From positions 1 through 40,284 of the forward strand of contig JAFDGW010000023.1 in assembly GCA_019309115.1 (NCBI GenBank): a DNA stretch of 40,284 bases, given 5' to 3'. Made by a program: the position numbers and the translations under genes. Shown piece by piece: positions 1 to 8,860 of this stretch. The DNA is from Deltaproteobacteria bacterium. GTDB lineage: Bacteria; Desulfobacterota; Syntrophobacteria; Syntrophobacterales; Thermodesulforhabdaceae. Within the stretch, counting starts at the first letter, position 1; every line of letters begins with the position of its first letter. The notes below the pieces were generated by a model, which saw nothing but the letters and a program-made list of their open reading frames with translations, was not told where the DNA came from and made no database searches.

Positions 1-103
<103 letters not shown>

Positions 104-164
104 TTTTTTGCTTCTTCAAACCACCCATGTACGTCCTTGAGTAACGTCTTCTGGAAATCAGAAG

Positions 165-1232
165 TTATTTCCTTTCTCTTTTTTCGTCACTTGAAAATAG
201 CCCTCGTCCAAGAAATATGAAACTCAGGCCGTCGGCTATTAGCGTACCCGCGGTTTCAATAGCTTTCCTGAATGGAGTATTTCTAACGTAACGCCATTTT
301 AAATCTTTAGCGGTAGAACTTTCCTTTCGCAAATTCGTTACCACTGGAACTTCTCCTTTGAACAAGTTACCAGCGTGAACACGCATCCAGGCGTCTCCGC
401 CAGGTGCTATATCCGTCAAGTAATCCAAAACAACCTGTCCGCTATCAAAAATAGACGAAATGGCTTTTCTCCCTTGTGGAGATGCGCCTATCGTTGCATC
501 GGGAATTACTTCGAGTGTGTTCCAGGTACCAAGTATGACATCCTCTGCCATGTGATTGACACTTCCGCCCACTCCCTCTACAAGATCTCCCAGAAGTGCT
601 TCCTTTATGTTCTTAAAGAAATGTTTGATGCGTCCCCAAAAACCTTTGGGTTGAGGTACATTTTCAGGGGTGTAAAAACCGAAAGTAAACCCGCTTACCA
701 GGTGCTTAAAAAAGGATCCAACGGAATGAAGAAATCCTCTGTGACGACCTGTCTGTATGTGTCCATTTTTATCCACATATTTAAACTTGGCTCCTACAGT
801 AAAATCCAGCAGGAAGTTTTTGAGATTACTAAAGGCATCGCGTAGGTCCTTAATTACTGCACTGGAATAAGTTTCATTGCATCCGTGACAACGCCCATCG
901 GAAGATTCAAGATCATAGTTGTCACCTCCTGGGTTGCTCAAAAGCTGGTCTTCCACATACATTTTCAGGTAATTCGATTGAACAGACCGATATGACTTTG
1001 CTGCTCTAGACACAGGTATTGTCGACAATTTGTCAGAAACTTTAAGGTAGGCCTCGGATGCTATTATCTCATTCGAAGCGGGCGCATTTTTCCGTTCATT
1101 TGTGACCATTTCTTCCTGATATTTTATATAACTTTCAAAATTCGCCTTTTTTGCACCATTTTTCCAGGTCGGCTCATATCCGTTAATTGCAAAGGAATCG
1201 AACTCAATTTTTCCAACTTTCTTCGCTTTCAT
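165..1232 (-). CDS. hypothetical protein, 355 aa
   Basis: I do not recognise a family. The protein is soluble-looking and has no signal peptide or clear membrane segment. Residues 1-100 are polar and probably partly helical. Around residue 113 there is a CxxC pair (DGRCHGCNE). Residues 160-240 are rich in Phe, His and Lys (SFFKHL, FWGRIKHFFKNIKEAL), suggesting amphipathic helices. A glycine-rich segment (VEGVGGSVNHMAED) and the stretch SGQVVLDYLTDIAPGGDAWM follow. The ATG at 1232 has a good Shine-Dalgarno (GGAGG, about 7 bases upstream). The gene faces the 5S gene end to end and lies 49 bases downstream of the DUF4301 gene on the same strand, so the two may be cotranscribed. Confidence 0.75.
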   Translation of the reverse strand: MKAKKVGKIEFDSFAINGYEPTWKNGAKKANFESYIKYQEEMVTNERKNAPASNEIIASEAYLKVSDKLSTIPVSRAAKSYRSVQSNYLKMYVEDQLLSNPGGDNYDLESSDGRCHGCNETYSSAVIKDLRDAFSNLKNFLLDFTVGAKFKYVDKNGHIQTGRHRGFLHSVGSFFKHLVSGFTFGFYTPENVPQPKGFWGRIKHFFKNIKEALLGDLVEGVGGSVNHMAEDVILGTWNTLEVIPDATIGASPQGRKAISSIFDSGQVVLDYLTDIAPGGDAWMRVHAGNLFKGEVPVVTNLRKESSTAKDLKWRYVRNTPFRKAIETAGTLIADGLSFIFLGRGLFSSDEKRERK

Positions 1233-1281
1233 AAACTTCCTCCGATTTTATTGAGAAGCAATTACCGTACCAGTTCGCACA

Positions 1282-2811
1282 TCATTCTCTGTGTCCTGGT
1301 CCCAAAAGGTCCGTGACCTTTTTAACGGGCTGGAAAGTTTCAGCGGGGACTTCAACAAAAACGGTCAACCACCGTGCCATTGAACCATTCCACAATCCGG
1401 GGTGCTCCAGCACCTTTATAGGTTTCCCAAGATAATGCTTTTGGGTGATTATGATTGCGTTCGGATTGGTATAACGATGCAGGTCATAATTTTGACCCTT
1501 GAAGTCTCTAAGCGAACAAACAATGTCAACGGGGTTAAAGTGAGTGCTGGATTCCCATATCTTTGCTTGTTGAGGGTTGTGCATGTCTACTTGCGCTTTT
1601 TCCACGATTTGCCTGGATGTGCTACCATCTTTTTCATTAACCCAGAAAGGTCCCCCTCCGGGTGCCCCAACATTGGGTACCATGCCACAAACCCGACGTG
1701 GGCGATCGAGTAGTCTCTTGAACAGGAATGCGTGCTCACTAACACGCGTGCTGGCATATTCGTGCGGTAAAGAAATGTCCCATTTTTCGCAAATAAATTC
1801 AGCTTTTTCGTTTCCTTTGAGTGGATCTTTGTTCAGGGTGTCCAGCGCATCTCTAATATCATTGTCCAGTTCCACCAGAATTCCCCCTAGTATTTTTTTC
1901 CATTTCACCACGAGCGTTTTCAATGTGTCAGGCACAACGTTGTCTATGTTTTTTATGAAAACAATATCCCCCTTAAGTTTGTTCAAATTGGCAAGCAATG
2001 ATCCGTGTCCCCCTGGACGAAACAGCAGCCGACCATCCGCATCACGTACCGGCCTGTTTTTTTCGTCCACCGCAGGGGTATTTGTAGAGGGGCTTTGCAG
2101 AGAAAAGGTAACATCAAGATTATATTGATTATATTTTAGCTTTACTTCTTCAAGGGTTTCTTCGAATTTCTTCCACCATTCTGGTGTAACCGTGAAATGC
2201 AAACGGCATTTATTGTCACCATCCCGAAGATATGGAATCGCCTCGATGATTTGTTCTTCAAACGCTGTTCTTAACTCCGATCCATAGCGGTGAAATGGAA
2301 TAAGTGCTTTGGGCAGCAAACCGAATTCAAGATCTTTCAATATTATTTCACATAGTACTTTTAATGGTTCCTTTCCAATTATAAACTCATCGATGGAAAA
2401 CCCTTTATCAGAACACTTTTTTTCAATTAACGGATAAAAGGCGAAATTTTTTAGGTTTTCGAAAAAGAGGATAGCGTCATTATGACCGATTTTTTTTAAG
2501 TCCTGTAGAGTCTGATTGCCACCTAGCTTTACCACCTCCCACAAGCATTGGAACATTCTGGTGGCGGCTCCAGAGGCCGGAACGAATTTCGCCATACGCC
2601 CTTTCACCATTTCCTTTTCGTAAAGGGCGATGTAGCGATCTATTTCTTCGCTGTTCAAACGCAGTATGCCATCTCCTACGGTACACGGACGATTCAGGTC
2701 CAAAAACCAGTCGTTTTTTTTAAAAAGTTCAAGATAATATCGAAAAGTCTGTTCACTTATGTTTATTTCCGATAGTTGTTTTATATCAGCTTCTGTCGGC
2801 ATCCATTGCAT
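1282..2811 (-). CDS. DUF4301 family protein
   Basis: This 509-aa cytoplasmic protein resembles the DUF4301 family, which has no firm function. Family-like features are the N-terminal segment KFVPASGAATRMFQ (about residues 75-88), which resembles the phosphate-binding loop of nucleotidyltransferases, the central FRPGGHGSLLANLN (about 265-278), and the C-terminal segments GMVPNVGAPGGGPFWV and FNPVDIVCS. Length and organisation fit the family. The start is the ATG at 2811 with a strong Shine-Dalgarno (GGAGGAAG). A sugar-phosphate nucleotidyltransferase-like role has some appeal from the N-terminal loop, but that is inference only. No neighbour points to a pathway. Confidence 0.85.
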   Translation of the reverse strand: MQWMPTEADIKQLSEINISEQTFRYYLELFKKNDWFLDLNRPCTVGDGILRLNSEEIDRYIALYEKEMVKGRMAKFVPASGAATRMFQCLWEVVKLGGNQTLQDLKKIGHNDAILFFENLKNFAFYPLIEKKCSDKGFSIDEFIIGKEPLKVLCEIILKDLEFGLLPKALIPFHRYGSELRTAFEEQIIEAIPYLRDGDNKCRLHFTVTPEWWKKFEETLEEVKLKYNQYNLDVTFSLQSPSTNTPAVDEKNRPVRDADGRLLFRPGGHGSLLANLNKLKGDIVFIKNIDNVVPDTLKTLVVKWKKILGGILVELDNDIRDALDTLNKDPLKGNEKAEFICEKWDISLPHEYASTRVSEHAFLFKRLLDRPRRVCGMVPNVGAPGGGPFWVNEKDGSTSRQIVEKAQVDMHNPQQAKIWESSTHFNPVDIVCSLRDFKGQNYDLHRYTNPNAIIITQKHYLGKPIKVLEHPGLWNGSMARWLTVFVEVPAETFQPVKKVTDLLGPGHRE

Positions 2812-2933
2812 AATCTTCCTCCATAATTATGCAGTCCAATCTTTTTCTCGTAACTTACCAGCCGGATAGATAACAAATTTTGATGGGCTTAAGGAATCAA
2901 TAATGAACCTACGTTAGGACTTGTGGAGCTCTT

Positions 2934-5900
2934 TCATTCATTTGCAACTTTTAAGAAATCCTGTTCTTCGCAAAAGGCGCTTATTTTTGCTCTAATTTGA
3001 GCGTCTGTGAAACACTGAAGCTCTATCGCTCGGGCAGGGCATTCCGCCATGCAGGCTCCACAACCCTGACATATAGCCGGGTCAATTCTAATGGCTGACG
3101 CGATGTCTCCTGTGACCGATGGTGCTCCGTACGGACATACACGCAAGCACGACAGGCACATACTGCATCCGGACGGATCCACTACGGCGATCCGCCCTCC
3201 CACGGTCATATAACCACGACTAACGAAAATTGCTGCCTTGGCTGCAGCAGCTTTCGCTTGATCAATGCACTCTTCCAGAAACTTGGGTCCTTGAGCGGCT
3301 CCAGCCAGGAAAATCCCCGCACTTGCCGTTTCCACCGGTTTAAGTTTGGGATGGGCTTCCAAGAAGAATCCATCCGGATCAAGGCTAAGCTTGAATATCT
3401 TCGACAGCAATTGATGATCTTCATGAGGTTCCACTCCAGTACTGAGGACAACAAGATCCGCGGCCAAATTGATCGATTCCCTTAGGGTTGCATCGACAAA
3501 AGAAACCATCATTTTTCCGTTAGTTTTGTAAACTTCTGGATACCCATCTTTTTCATAATCGAACCGGAAAAAACGTACGCCCATTTTTCTAGCCTGGAGG
3601 TACAATAATTCCCGTTTTCCAAATGTTCTCATATCTCTGTACAGGATGGTCACATGCGCCTCCGGAAATTTTTCTTTAAACCATATTGCATTGGCTACTG
3701 CAGTGGTGCAGCATATGCGGCTACAATAGCTGTTATGGACATCACGTGACCCGATGCACTGTATCATGACCACGTTTCTGATTGAGTCAATGTACGGATC
3801 GTTTGTTGCCAGAGCCTTGTGAAACTCACGCTGGGATAGGACGTAACCATTGCCTTTTTTCCTGTATTCATTGGCTATGTATTCCCTCGCGCCTATAGCA
3901 ACAACAGTGGCACCGTGATGCAATTCGAGCCTCTTACCTTCTTTTTCGATAAGACTTACAAAATCTCCCGGTCGGCCACCCGTTTGAATTATGTTGGCAC
4001 CTAGGTGAACCTCTATGAGCGGATGTTCTGTAACCTTGTCAATCAATTCCTGTAAAAACTTCTGAACATCCTTTCCCGAAGGATGTCTGTATAACCATCG
4101 TTTTGCATGGCCTCCCAGCTCCCTTTCCTTCTCTATAAGAATCACTGGTATGTTTTGATTTGCTAGCACCAGAGCAGCGGTCATTCCCGCTGGGCCGCCC
4201 CCCACAACGAGTACCCGCTTGAGGACAGGGATTTTCAGGCCTTCAATCGGTTCGAGAAAACAAGCTTTTGCTACGGCCATTCGGACCAGATTTTTTGCTT
4301 TTTGAGTAGCAAAATGCGGGACTTCGCCATGTACCCATGAACACTGATCACGTATGTTTGCCATTTCAAATAGGTATCGGTTAAGGCCAGCTTTTTCCAG
4401 TGCATTCTGGAAGAGGGGTTCATGGGTGCGGGGTGAACAAGAAGCGACCACGACACGGTTGAGTTTGTGTTCTCGTATAGCCTCGACAATGTGTCCTGTA
4501 CCATCCGTTGCACAGGCGAAGATAAGATCTGTTGAATAAACAACCCCGGGCAGACTTTCAGCGTATTTTACCACTTCGTTCACATCAACCACTCCGGCAA
4601 TGTTAATCCCGCAATGACACACAAAGACACCAATCCTTGGTGGATTTAGCGGTATTTTTTCCGATTCAAAATCCCCTTTGTTCAAGTTGCCGGTCTCAAC
4701 CTCCGAAGAGGGTGGAAGAAGCAAAAGCTTTTGAACGGATGCAACAGCCGATGAAGCCTGAGTGACTGAGTCAGGTATATCCTTTGGGCTTTCAGCCGTG
4801 CCACAGACAAAAACACCTGGCAAATTGGTTTCAGTAACGAGCAGGGGGTCTGTTTGAGCAAAGCCGTAGTTGTCTGTTGCAATACCGAGTCTTTCGAGCG
4901 CACTTTGAGCTTCGGCAGAAGGTTCAATGCCCAGAGATAGCACAACAAGGTCGAAGACTTCTGTTTTCACCGTATTGGATTCTTCGTCAAAAAAGGTTAC
5001 TTCTAATTTTCCATCTTCTGGTCTTTCTACCACGTGTGAAATGCTTGCCCGAATGTACCTGACGCCATAATGTTCCCGTGCCCGCCTAACATATCGCTCA
5101 AATCCTTTGCCCATCGCCCTCAGGTCAATAAAGAACACGGTGGTATCGGTCCAGGGGTCATGTTCCTTTGTAACGATTGCCTGCTTGGTCGCATACATGC
5201 AGCAAACGGCAGAGCAGTACTCACGGCCGACCGAAAGATCTCGTGACCCAATACATTGTATCCAAGCTATTCTCTGAGGATGACTTCCATCGGACGTTAA
5301 AACCACCTGGCCATGGGTGGGTCCAGAAGCCGAAAGAAGCCTTTCGTATTCAAGACTGGTGATAACATTGGCAAATCTTCCGTAACCGTACTCCTGTTTC
5401 TTAAGCGGGTCGAAAAGCTGGTACCCCGTTGTAACAATGACTGCTCCAACTGACAGGGTTTGTTCTTCTGGTAGCATATTGTGGTCTATCGCTTTGGCCA
5501 TGCAAACTTCTTCGCACCTACCACATTCACTGCAAATTCCACAGTCCAGGCACCTGGATGCTTCAGCTATCACTTCTTCTCTGGAAAGCCCCAAAAAAAC
5601 TTCATCAAAGCTGGATTTCCTAACATTTGGAGGAATTTTCTTCTGCCGTTTCCTGGGAGAATTGGGAAGTTTTCTGAAGGGTTCCTGAACAGCAAGAATG
5701 CTTTCTCTTCGGCCTTCTCGAAGGTCAGTGCCCCTGAGAAAGCGATCAATTGACGTTGCTGCTTCTTTGGCCGTTCCAACGGCCTGAACGACTGACGATG
5801 GACCTACCACCACATCGCCTGCTGCAAAAACACCTTTCACAGATGTTTCAAAGGTTAGGGGATCCACGATTATGGTTCCCCATCTCGAGAGAGCAGGGCG

Positions 5901-7430
5901 AAATGCCGGTTCTTCCTGTTCTATAGGTGACGTGTCCGTTCGTTGCCCTATGGCAATAATAACCGTGTCTGCTTCCAGATTGAATTCACTACCTCCAATG
6001 GGGATAGGGCGTCTTCTTCCGCTCTCGTCTGGTTCACTCAATTCCATGCGAATGCAACCGACTCCTTCGACCCGATCTTTCCCGATGATTTCCGTGCACC
6101 CCGTCAGATACTCAACACGAATGCCCTCCTCCGCAGCCATTTCAATTTCTTCCGGTTCTGCCGGTATCTCCTTCCTGCTCCTGCGATACAGAACTGTAAC
6201 CTTTTTCGCTCCAAGCCGGATCGCCGTTCTGGCAGCATCGAAGCCGGTATTGCCTGCACCGATTACAATGACTGTTTTTCCGAAAACATGTTTTTTATCG
6301 GGATTTTTCAGAAACTCTATGGCGGGCAACACACCTTTTAGGTTCTCTCCGGGTAAGTTATGTTCCAGGGGTTTTTGAGCACCCGTTGCTATCAGAATAG
6401 CATCGTAACCATCTTCTTTCAGACTTTTTAAGGAAAAATCTTTACCCCACCGAACGCCCATTTCTAGTTCAATTCCACCAACACCCAGAATAGTGTCAAT
6501 TTCCCTTGAAACGATTTCCTTGGGGAGTCTGAAAGAGGGGATTCCATACTTGAGGAGCCCTCCAGGTTCGTCGTGTGCATCGAAGACGGTTACGTCATGT
6601 CCTTCTATTGCCAAGTAGTAAGCTGCACTAAGACCGCCTGGGCCGGCGCCTATTATGGCCACTTTCTTTCCCGTTGGTTCCTTTCTCGGTGGAATATAAG
6701 GCTCGTATGAGTAAAGATCCAGATCGGCCACAAAACGCTTAAGATCTCTGATGGCGATGGGTTCATCCTGAGCACCTCTGAGGCAGGCTTTTTCGCAAGG
6801 GCGATGACAGATTCTTCCACATACTGCCGCAAAAGGATTGCTTTTCTTTATCAGCTTCAGGGCTTCACGGAATTGTCCTCTTCGTATCAATGCTACATAT
6901 CCATGAACACTTATACCGGCTGGACAGGCAGCCTTGCATGGGGAGATACCTGTTTTATCGATAGCATAGGACGACGGAACTGCCTGGGGAAAGTGCTTGT
7001 AAATTGCCCGGCGCTCATTCATACCCATGTTAAAATCTGCAGGTACATCCACTGGACATACCTTTTCGCATTCACCACAGGCTGTACACCTGTTCTCGAT
7101 TACATAGCGAGGACGTCGCAAAACCCTTAGTTTGAAATTACCCGCCGAACCCTCCAACGAAACAACTTCTGTTCTCGTCAGAATGGTTACGTTAGGATGG
7201 TTTGCCACTTCCAGAAGTTTTGGGGATAGCATACACGTTGAACAATCATTAGTTGGAAACGTTTTATCAAGGCGGGCCATATTACCACCGATACTTATAT
7301 CCCTTTCTATAAGAAAAACCCTATACCCGCCTTCAGCTAGGTCGAGTGCACTTTGAATTCCGGCTATACCTCCGCCAATAACGGCAACAGCGTGATTGGG
7401 CATTGAGTTTAAAGAATCCTGTTGTTTCAC
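2934..7430 (-). CDS. hdrA: HdrA-GltD-HdrA fusion flavoprotein, electron-transfer subunit
   Basis: A 1498-aa iron-sulfur flavoprotein with two HdrA-type units and a GltD-like insert. Residues 12-125 begin the first HdrA unit (FAD loop GGGIAG at 19-24, CxxCxxCxxxCP at 115-126). Residues ~160-570 are like the small subunit of glutamate synthase: an Fe-S N-terminus (C165, C169, C204, C208, C212, C216), an FAD loop GAGPGG at 261-266 and an NAD(P)H loop GAGNTG at 391-396. A cysteine cluster (627-643) leads back to HdrA sequence up to ~905. A second HdrA unit runs 930-1498, with VFVCHCG (935-941), FAD loop GGGPAG (1077-1082) and two ferredoxin motifs (1422-1433, 1454-1465). Start GTG at 7430 has GGGAG 9 bases upstream. 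In HdrABC complexes HdrA carries the flavin that splits electrons. The GltD part suggests NAD(P)H as a partner (inference). Confidence 0.93.
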   Translation of the reverse strand: MKQQDSLNSMPNHAVAVIGGGIAGIQSALDLAEGGYRVFLIERDISIGGNMARLDKTFPTNDCSTCMLSPKLLEVANHPNVTILTRTEVVSLEGSAGNFKLRVLRRPRYVIENRCTACGECEKVCPVDVPADFNMGMNERRAIYKHFPQAVPSSYAIDKTGISPCKAACPAGISVHGYVALIRRGQFREALKLIKKSNPFAAVCGRICHRPCEKACLRGAQDEPIAIRDLKRFVADLDLYSYEPYIPPRKEPTGKKVAIIGAGPGGLSAAYYLAIEGHDVTVFDAHDEPGGLLKYGIPSFRLPKEIVSREIDTILGVGGIELEMGVRWGKDFSLKSLKEDGYDAILIATGAQKPLEHNLPGENLKGVLPAIEFLKNPDKKHVFGKTVIVIGAGNTGFDAARTAIRLGAKKVTVLYRRSRKEIPAEPEEIEMAAEEGIRVEYLTGCTEIIGKDRVEGVGCIRMELSEPDESGRRRPIPIGGSEFNLEADTVIIAIGQRTDTSPIEQEEPAFRPALSRWGTIIVDPLTFETSVKGVFAAGDVVVGPSSVVQAVGTAKEAATSIDRFLRGTDLREGRRESILAVQEPFRKLPNSPRKRQKKIPPNVRKSSFDEVFLGLSREEVIAEASRCLDCGICSECGRCEEVCMAKAIDHNMLPEEQTLSVGAVIVTTGYQLFDPLKKQEYGYGRFANVITSLEYERLLSASGPTHGQVVLTSDGSHPQRIAWIQCIGSRDLSVGREYCSAVCCMYATKQAIVTKEHDPWTDTTVFFIDLRAMGKGFERYVRRAREHYGVRYIRASISHVVERPEDGKLEVTFFDEESNTVKTEVFDLVVLSLGIEPSAEAQSALERLGIATDNYGFAQTDPLLVTETNLPGVFVCGTAESPKDIPDSVTQASSAVASVQKLLLLPPSSEVETGNLNKGDFESEKIPLNPPRIGVFVCHCGINIAGVVDVNEVVKYAESLPGVVYSTDLIFACATDGTGHIVEAIREHKLNRVVVASCSPRTHEPLFQNALEKAGLNRYLFEMANIRDQCSWVHGEVPHFATQKAKNLVRMAVAKACFLEPIEGLKIPVLKRVLVVGGGPAGMTAALVLANQNIPVILIEKERELGGHAKRWLYRHPSGKDVQKFLQELIDKVTEHPLIEVHLGANIIQTGGRPGDFVSLIEKEGKRLELHHGATVVAIGAREYIANEYRKKGNGYVLSQREFHKALATNDPYIDSIRNVVMIQCIGSRDVHNSYCSRICCTTAVANAIWFKEKFPEAHVTILYRDMRTFGKRELLYLQARKMGVRFFRFDYEKDGYPEVYKTNGKMMVSFVDATLRESINLAADLVVLSTGVEPHEDHQLLSKIFKLSLDPDGFFLEAHPKLKPVETASAGIFLAGAAQGPKFLEECIDQAKAAAAKAAIFVSRGYMTVGGRIAVVDPSGCSMCLSCLRVCPYGAPSVTGDIASAIRIDPAICQGCGACMAECPARAIELQCFTDAQIRAKISAFCEEQDFLKVANE

Positions 7431-7458
7431 TGCTAGTACTCCCGTAGCTTCAACATCC

Positions 7459-8286
7459 CTATGAAGTCAGCATTCTTTCCACCTTGTTTATAAGCGGTAG
7501 TGGATCGATGAAGTGACGTTTGAGCCACTTTTTCTGCCGTTCAAGGCCAAAAGCAAGGTTTATGAGTTCAGTGAAATAAAAAACCGGTAAGATCTTGGCA
7601 CCAGTGGGAAACATATCCAGGTTGGCCTGGCACATCTGGCAAGAGACTACTATGCAGTTTGCTCCAAATGCTACCGCCTTGTTGTGAAGTTTGGTCACAA
7701 GTACTTCCACAAGTTTAGGCCTAGTGATAGCATGACTGGCACCGCAGCAGTCAGTTTTGTGGGGCCATTGGATAACATCCACACCTAGCCGTTTCAGCAG
7801 GGTGTCCATGTTTGTAGGATTTTCTGGCTCTTTTGCGTCCGTGATCGCGGGCGGCCTCTGTACAACACAGCCATAATAGCAAACTGCCCTAAGCCCCAAA
7901 AGTTTCACTATTACCTTTTGGCTTATGCGCTCCAACATGTGTGGTGATGATAGATAGGCCAGCAGGTCGATGACTTTAACGGTTTTTACGAAGTCGTGAC
8001 CTTTTAGTAAGGCTTGCTTGCCGGCAGTCTTCAGCCTGTTAAAGCACAAAGCACATGGCACCAGCAGATCACACTCTTGCTCATAAGCCAGCCTGAGGTT
8101 GTGAAACGGAAGTTGAAATGCTGCTTCACTGTCTATACTATGAGCAGAGCTTGCTCCGCAACAGATCCAGCCTTCCAGTTCATCAATATTCACACCAAGC
8201 TGGTCAAAAACCGCCTTTATAGAATCGTAATAATCGCGTGCAGTCCCTTCCAGAGAACACCCCGGATAAATGGCAACTCTTCTCAT
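7459..8286 (-). CDS. hdrB: heterodisulfide reductase-like subunit B (two CCG domains)
   Basis: A 275-aa HdrB-type protein. It has two complete cysteine-rich CCG domains: C10, C42-C43, C78, C81 and C140, C180-C181, C216, C219. In HdrB this pattern binds two noncubane [4Fe-4S] clusters where disulfides or related substrates are reduced. I place the start at the ATG 8286, giving MRRVAIYPGCS, because family members begin just before the first YPGC. A longer frame back to a TTG at 8334 is open. The gene overlaps the end of hdrC by 83 bases in another frame, which is unusual. It is followed 28 bases later by hdrA, so the order is hdrC-hdrB-hdrA. The real substrate cannot be read from sequence. Confidence 0.92.
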   Translation of the reverse strand: MRRVAIYPGCSLEGTARDYYDSIKAVFDQLGVNIDELEGWICCGASSAHSIDSEAAFQLPFHNLRLAYEQECDLLVPCALCFNRLKTAGKQALLKGHDFVKTVKVIDLLAYLSSPHMLERISQKVIVKLLGLRAVCYYGCVVQRPPAITDAKEPENPTNMDTLLKRLGVDVIQWPHKTDCCGASHAITRPKLVEVLVTKLHNKAVAFGANCIVVSCQMCQANLDMFPTGAKILPVFYFTELINLAFGLERQKKWLKRHFIDPLPLINKVERMLTS

Positions 8287-8860
8287 CTGATTCAAGCCCG
8301 CCTCGAGTTTGTTTGCCATTCCTTCTACCATCAACCCCGATCGGAAGAATTTTCATGCGACCTTTTTTGAAAAGCTCAAGCCCTTTAAGAATGTCTCGTT
8401 GCAAAGAGCCGTCCTTCAGTTTTTTTCTGAGCACGGAAGGTTGCAAGATGTAAAGCATCATAAGGCTGGGTTCGTGTATGCGCCCCATTTTATTGACGTT
8501 CTCCAGAAAAATCCTGTGGAAAAGTCGAATATCTTCGACAAGGGGATTGACACGACCTTTTCTAACTGCCAGCTCTTTTAATCTGTCCATGATACCTGCT
8601 ATATCTACTCCGTTGGGGCAGCGCGTTGTGCAAGTCTGGCAGGATGAACATATCCATATGGTTTTACTTGCCAGTGCACGGTTCAGGTATCCCAAATGAA
8701 TGAAGCGTATTATTTGGTGGGGATAGATGTCCATGGCAAAGGTTAAGGGACATCCATTGGTGCATTTAGTACACTGAAAACACATAAGAGGGGACAAACC
8801 CCTCTTCTCGAAAAACTCTTCCGCTATGCTATAATCGACGACTTCCATATGCAAATTCAT
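8204..8860 (-). CDS. hdrC: heterodisulfide reductase-like subunit C (two [4Fe-4S] clusters)
   Basis: A 218-aa ferredoxin-like subunit that carries electrons between HdrA and HdrB. It has two CxxCxxCxxxC motifs (C27, C30, C33, C37 and C71, C74, C77, C81). The ATG at 8860 overlaps the stop of the GcvH-like gene as ATGA, which supports translational coupling; GGAGG lies just upstream. An upstream start at 8902 is possible but less likely. The last ~43 residues, after ILPIG at 171-175, read out of frame through the start of hdrB. They look unlike an HdrC tail, so the true or ancestral C-terminus may involve a frameshift near a run of four G. Confidence 0.9.
   Translation of the reverse strand: MNLHMEVVDYSIAEEFFEKRGLSPLMCFQCTKCTNGCPLTFAMDIYPHQIIRFIHLGYLNRALASKTIWICSSCQTCTTRCPNGVDIAGIMDRLKELAVRKGRVNPLVEDIRLFHRIFLENVNKMGRIHEPSLMMLYILQPSVLRKKLKDGSLQRDILKGLELFKKGRMKILPIGVDGRRNGKQTRGGLESDEKSCHLSGVFSGRDCTRLLRFYKGGF

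Noticed and set aside
375-845. Plus-strand open frame of 156 codons
   Set aside because: Antisense to the 355-aa gene that has a proper Shine-Dalgarno; nothing recognised in the translation.
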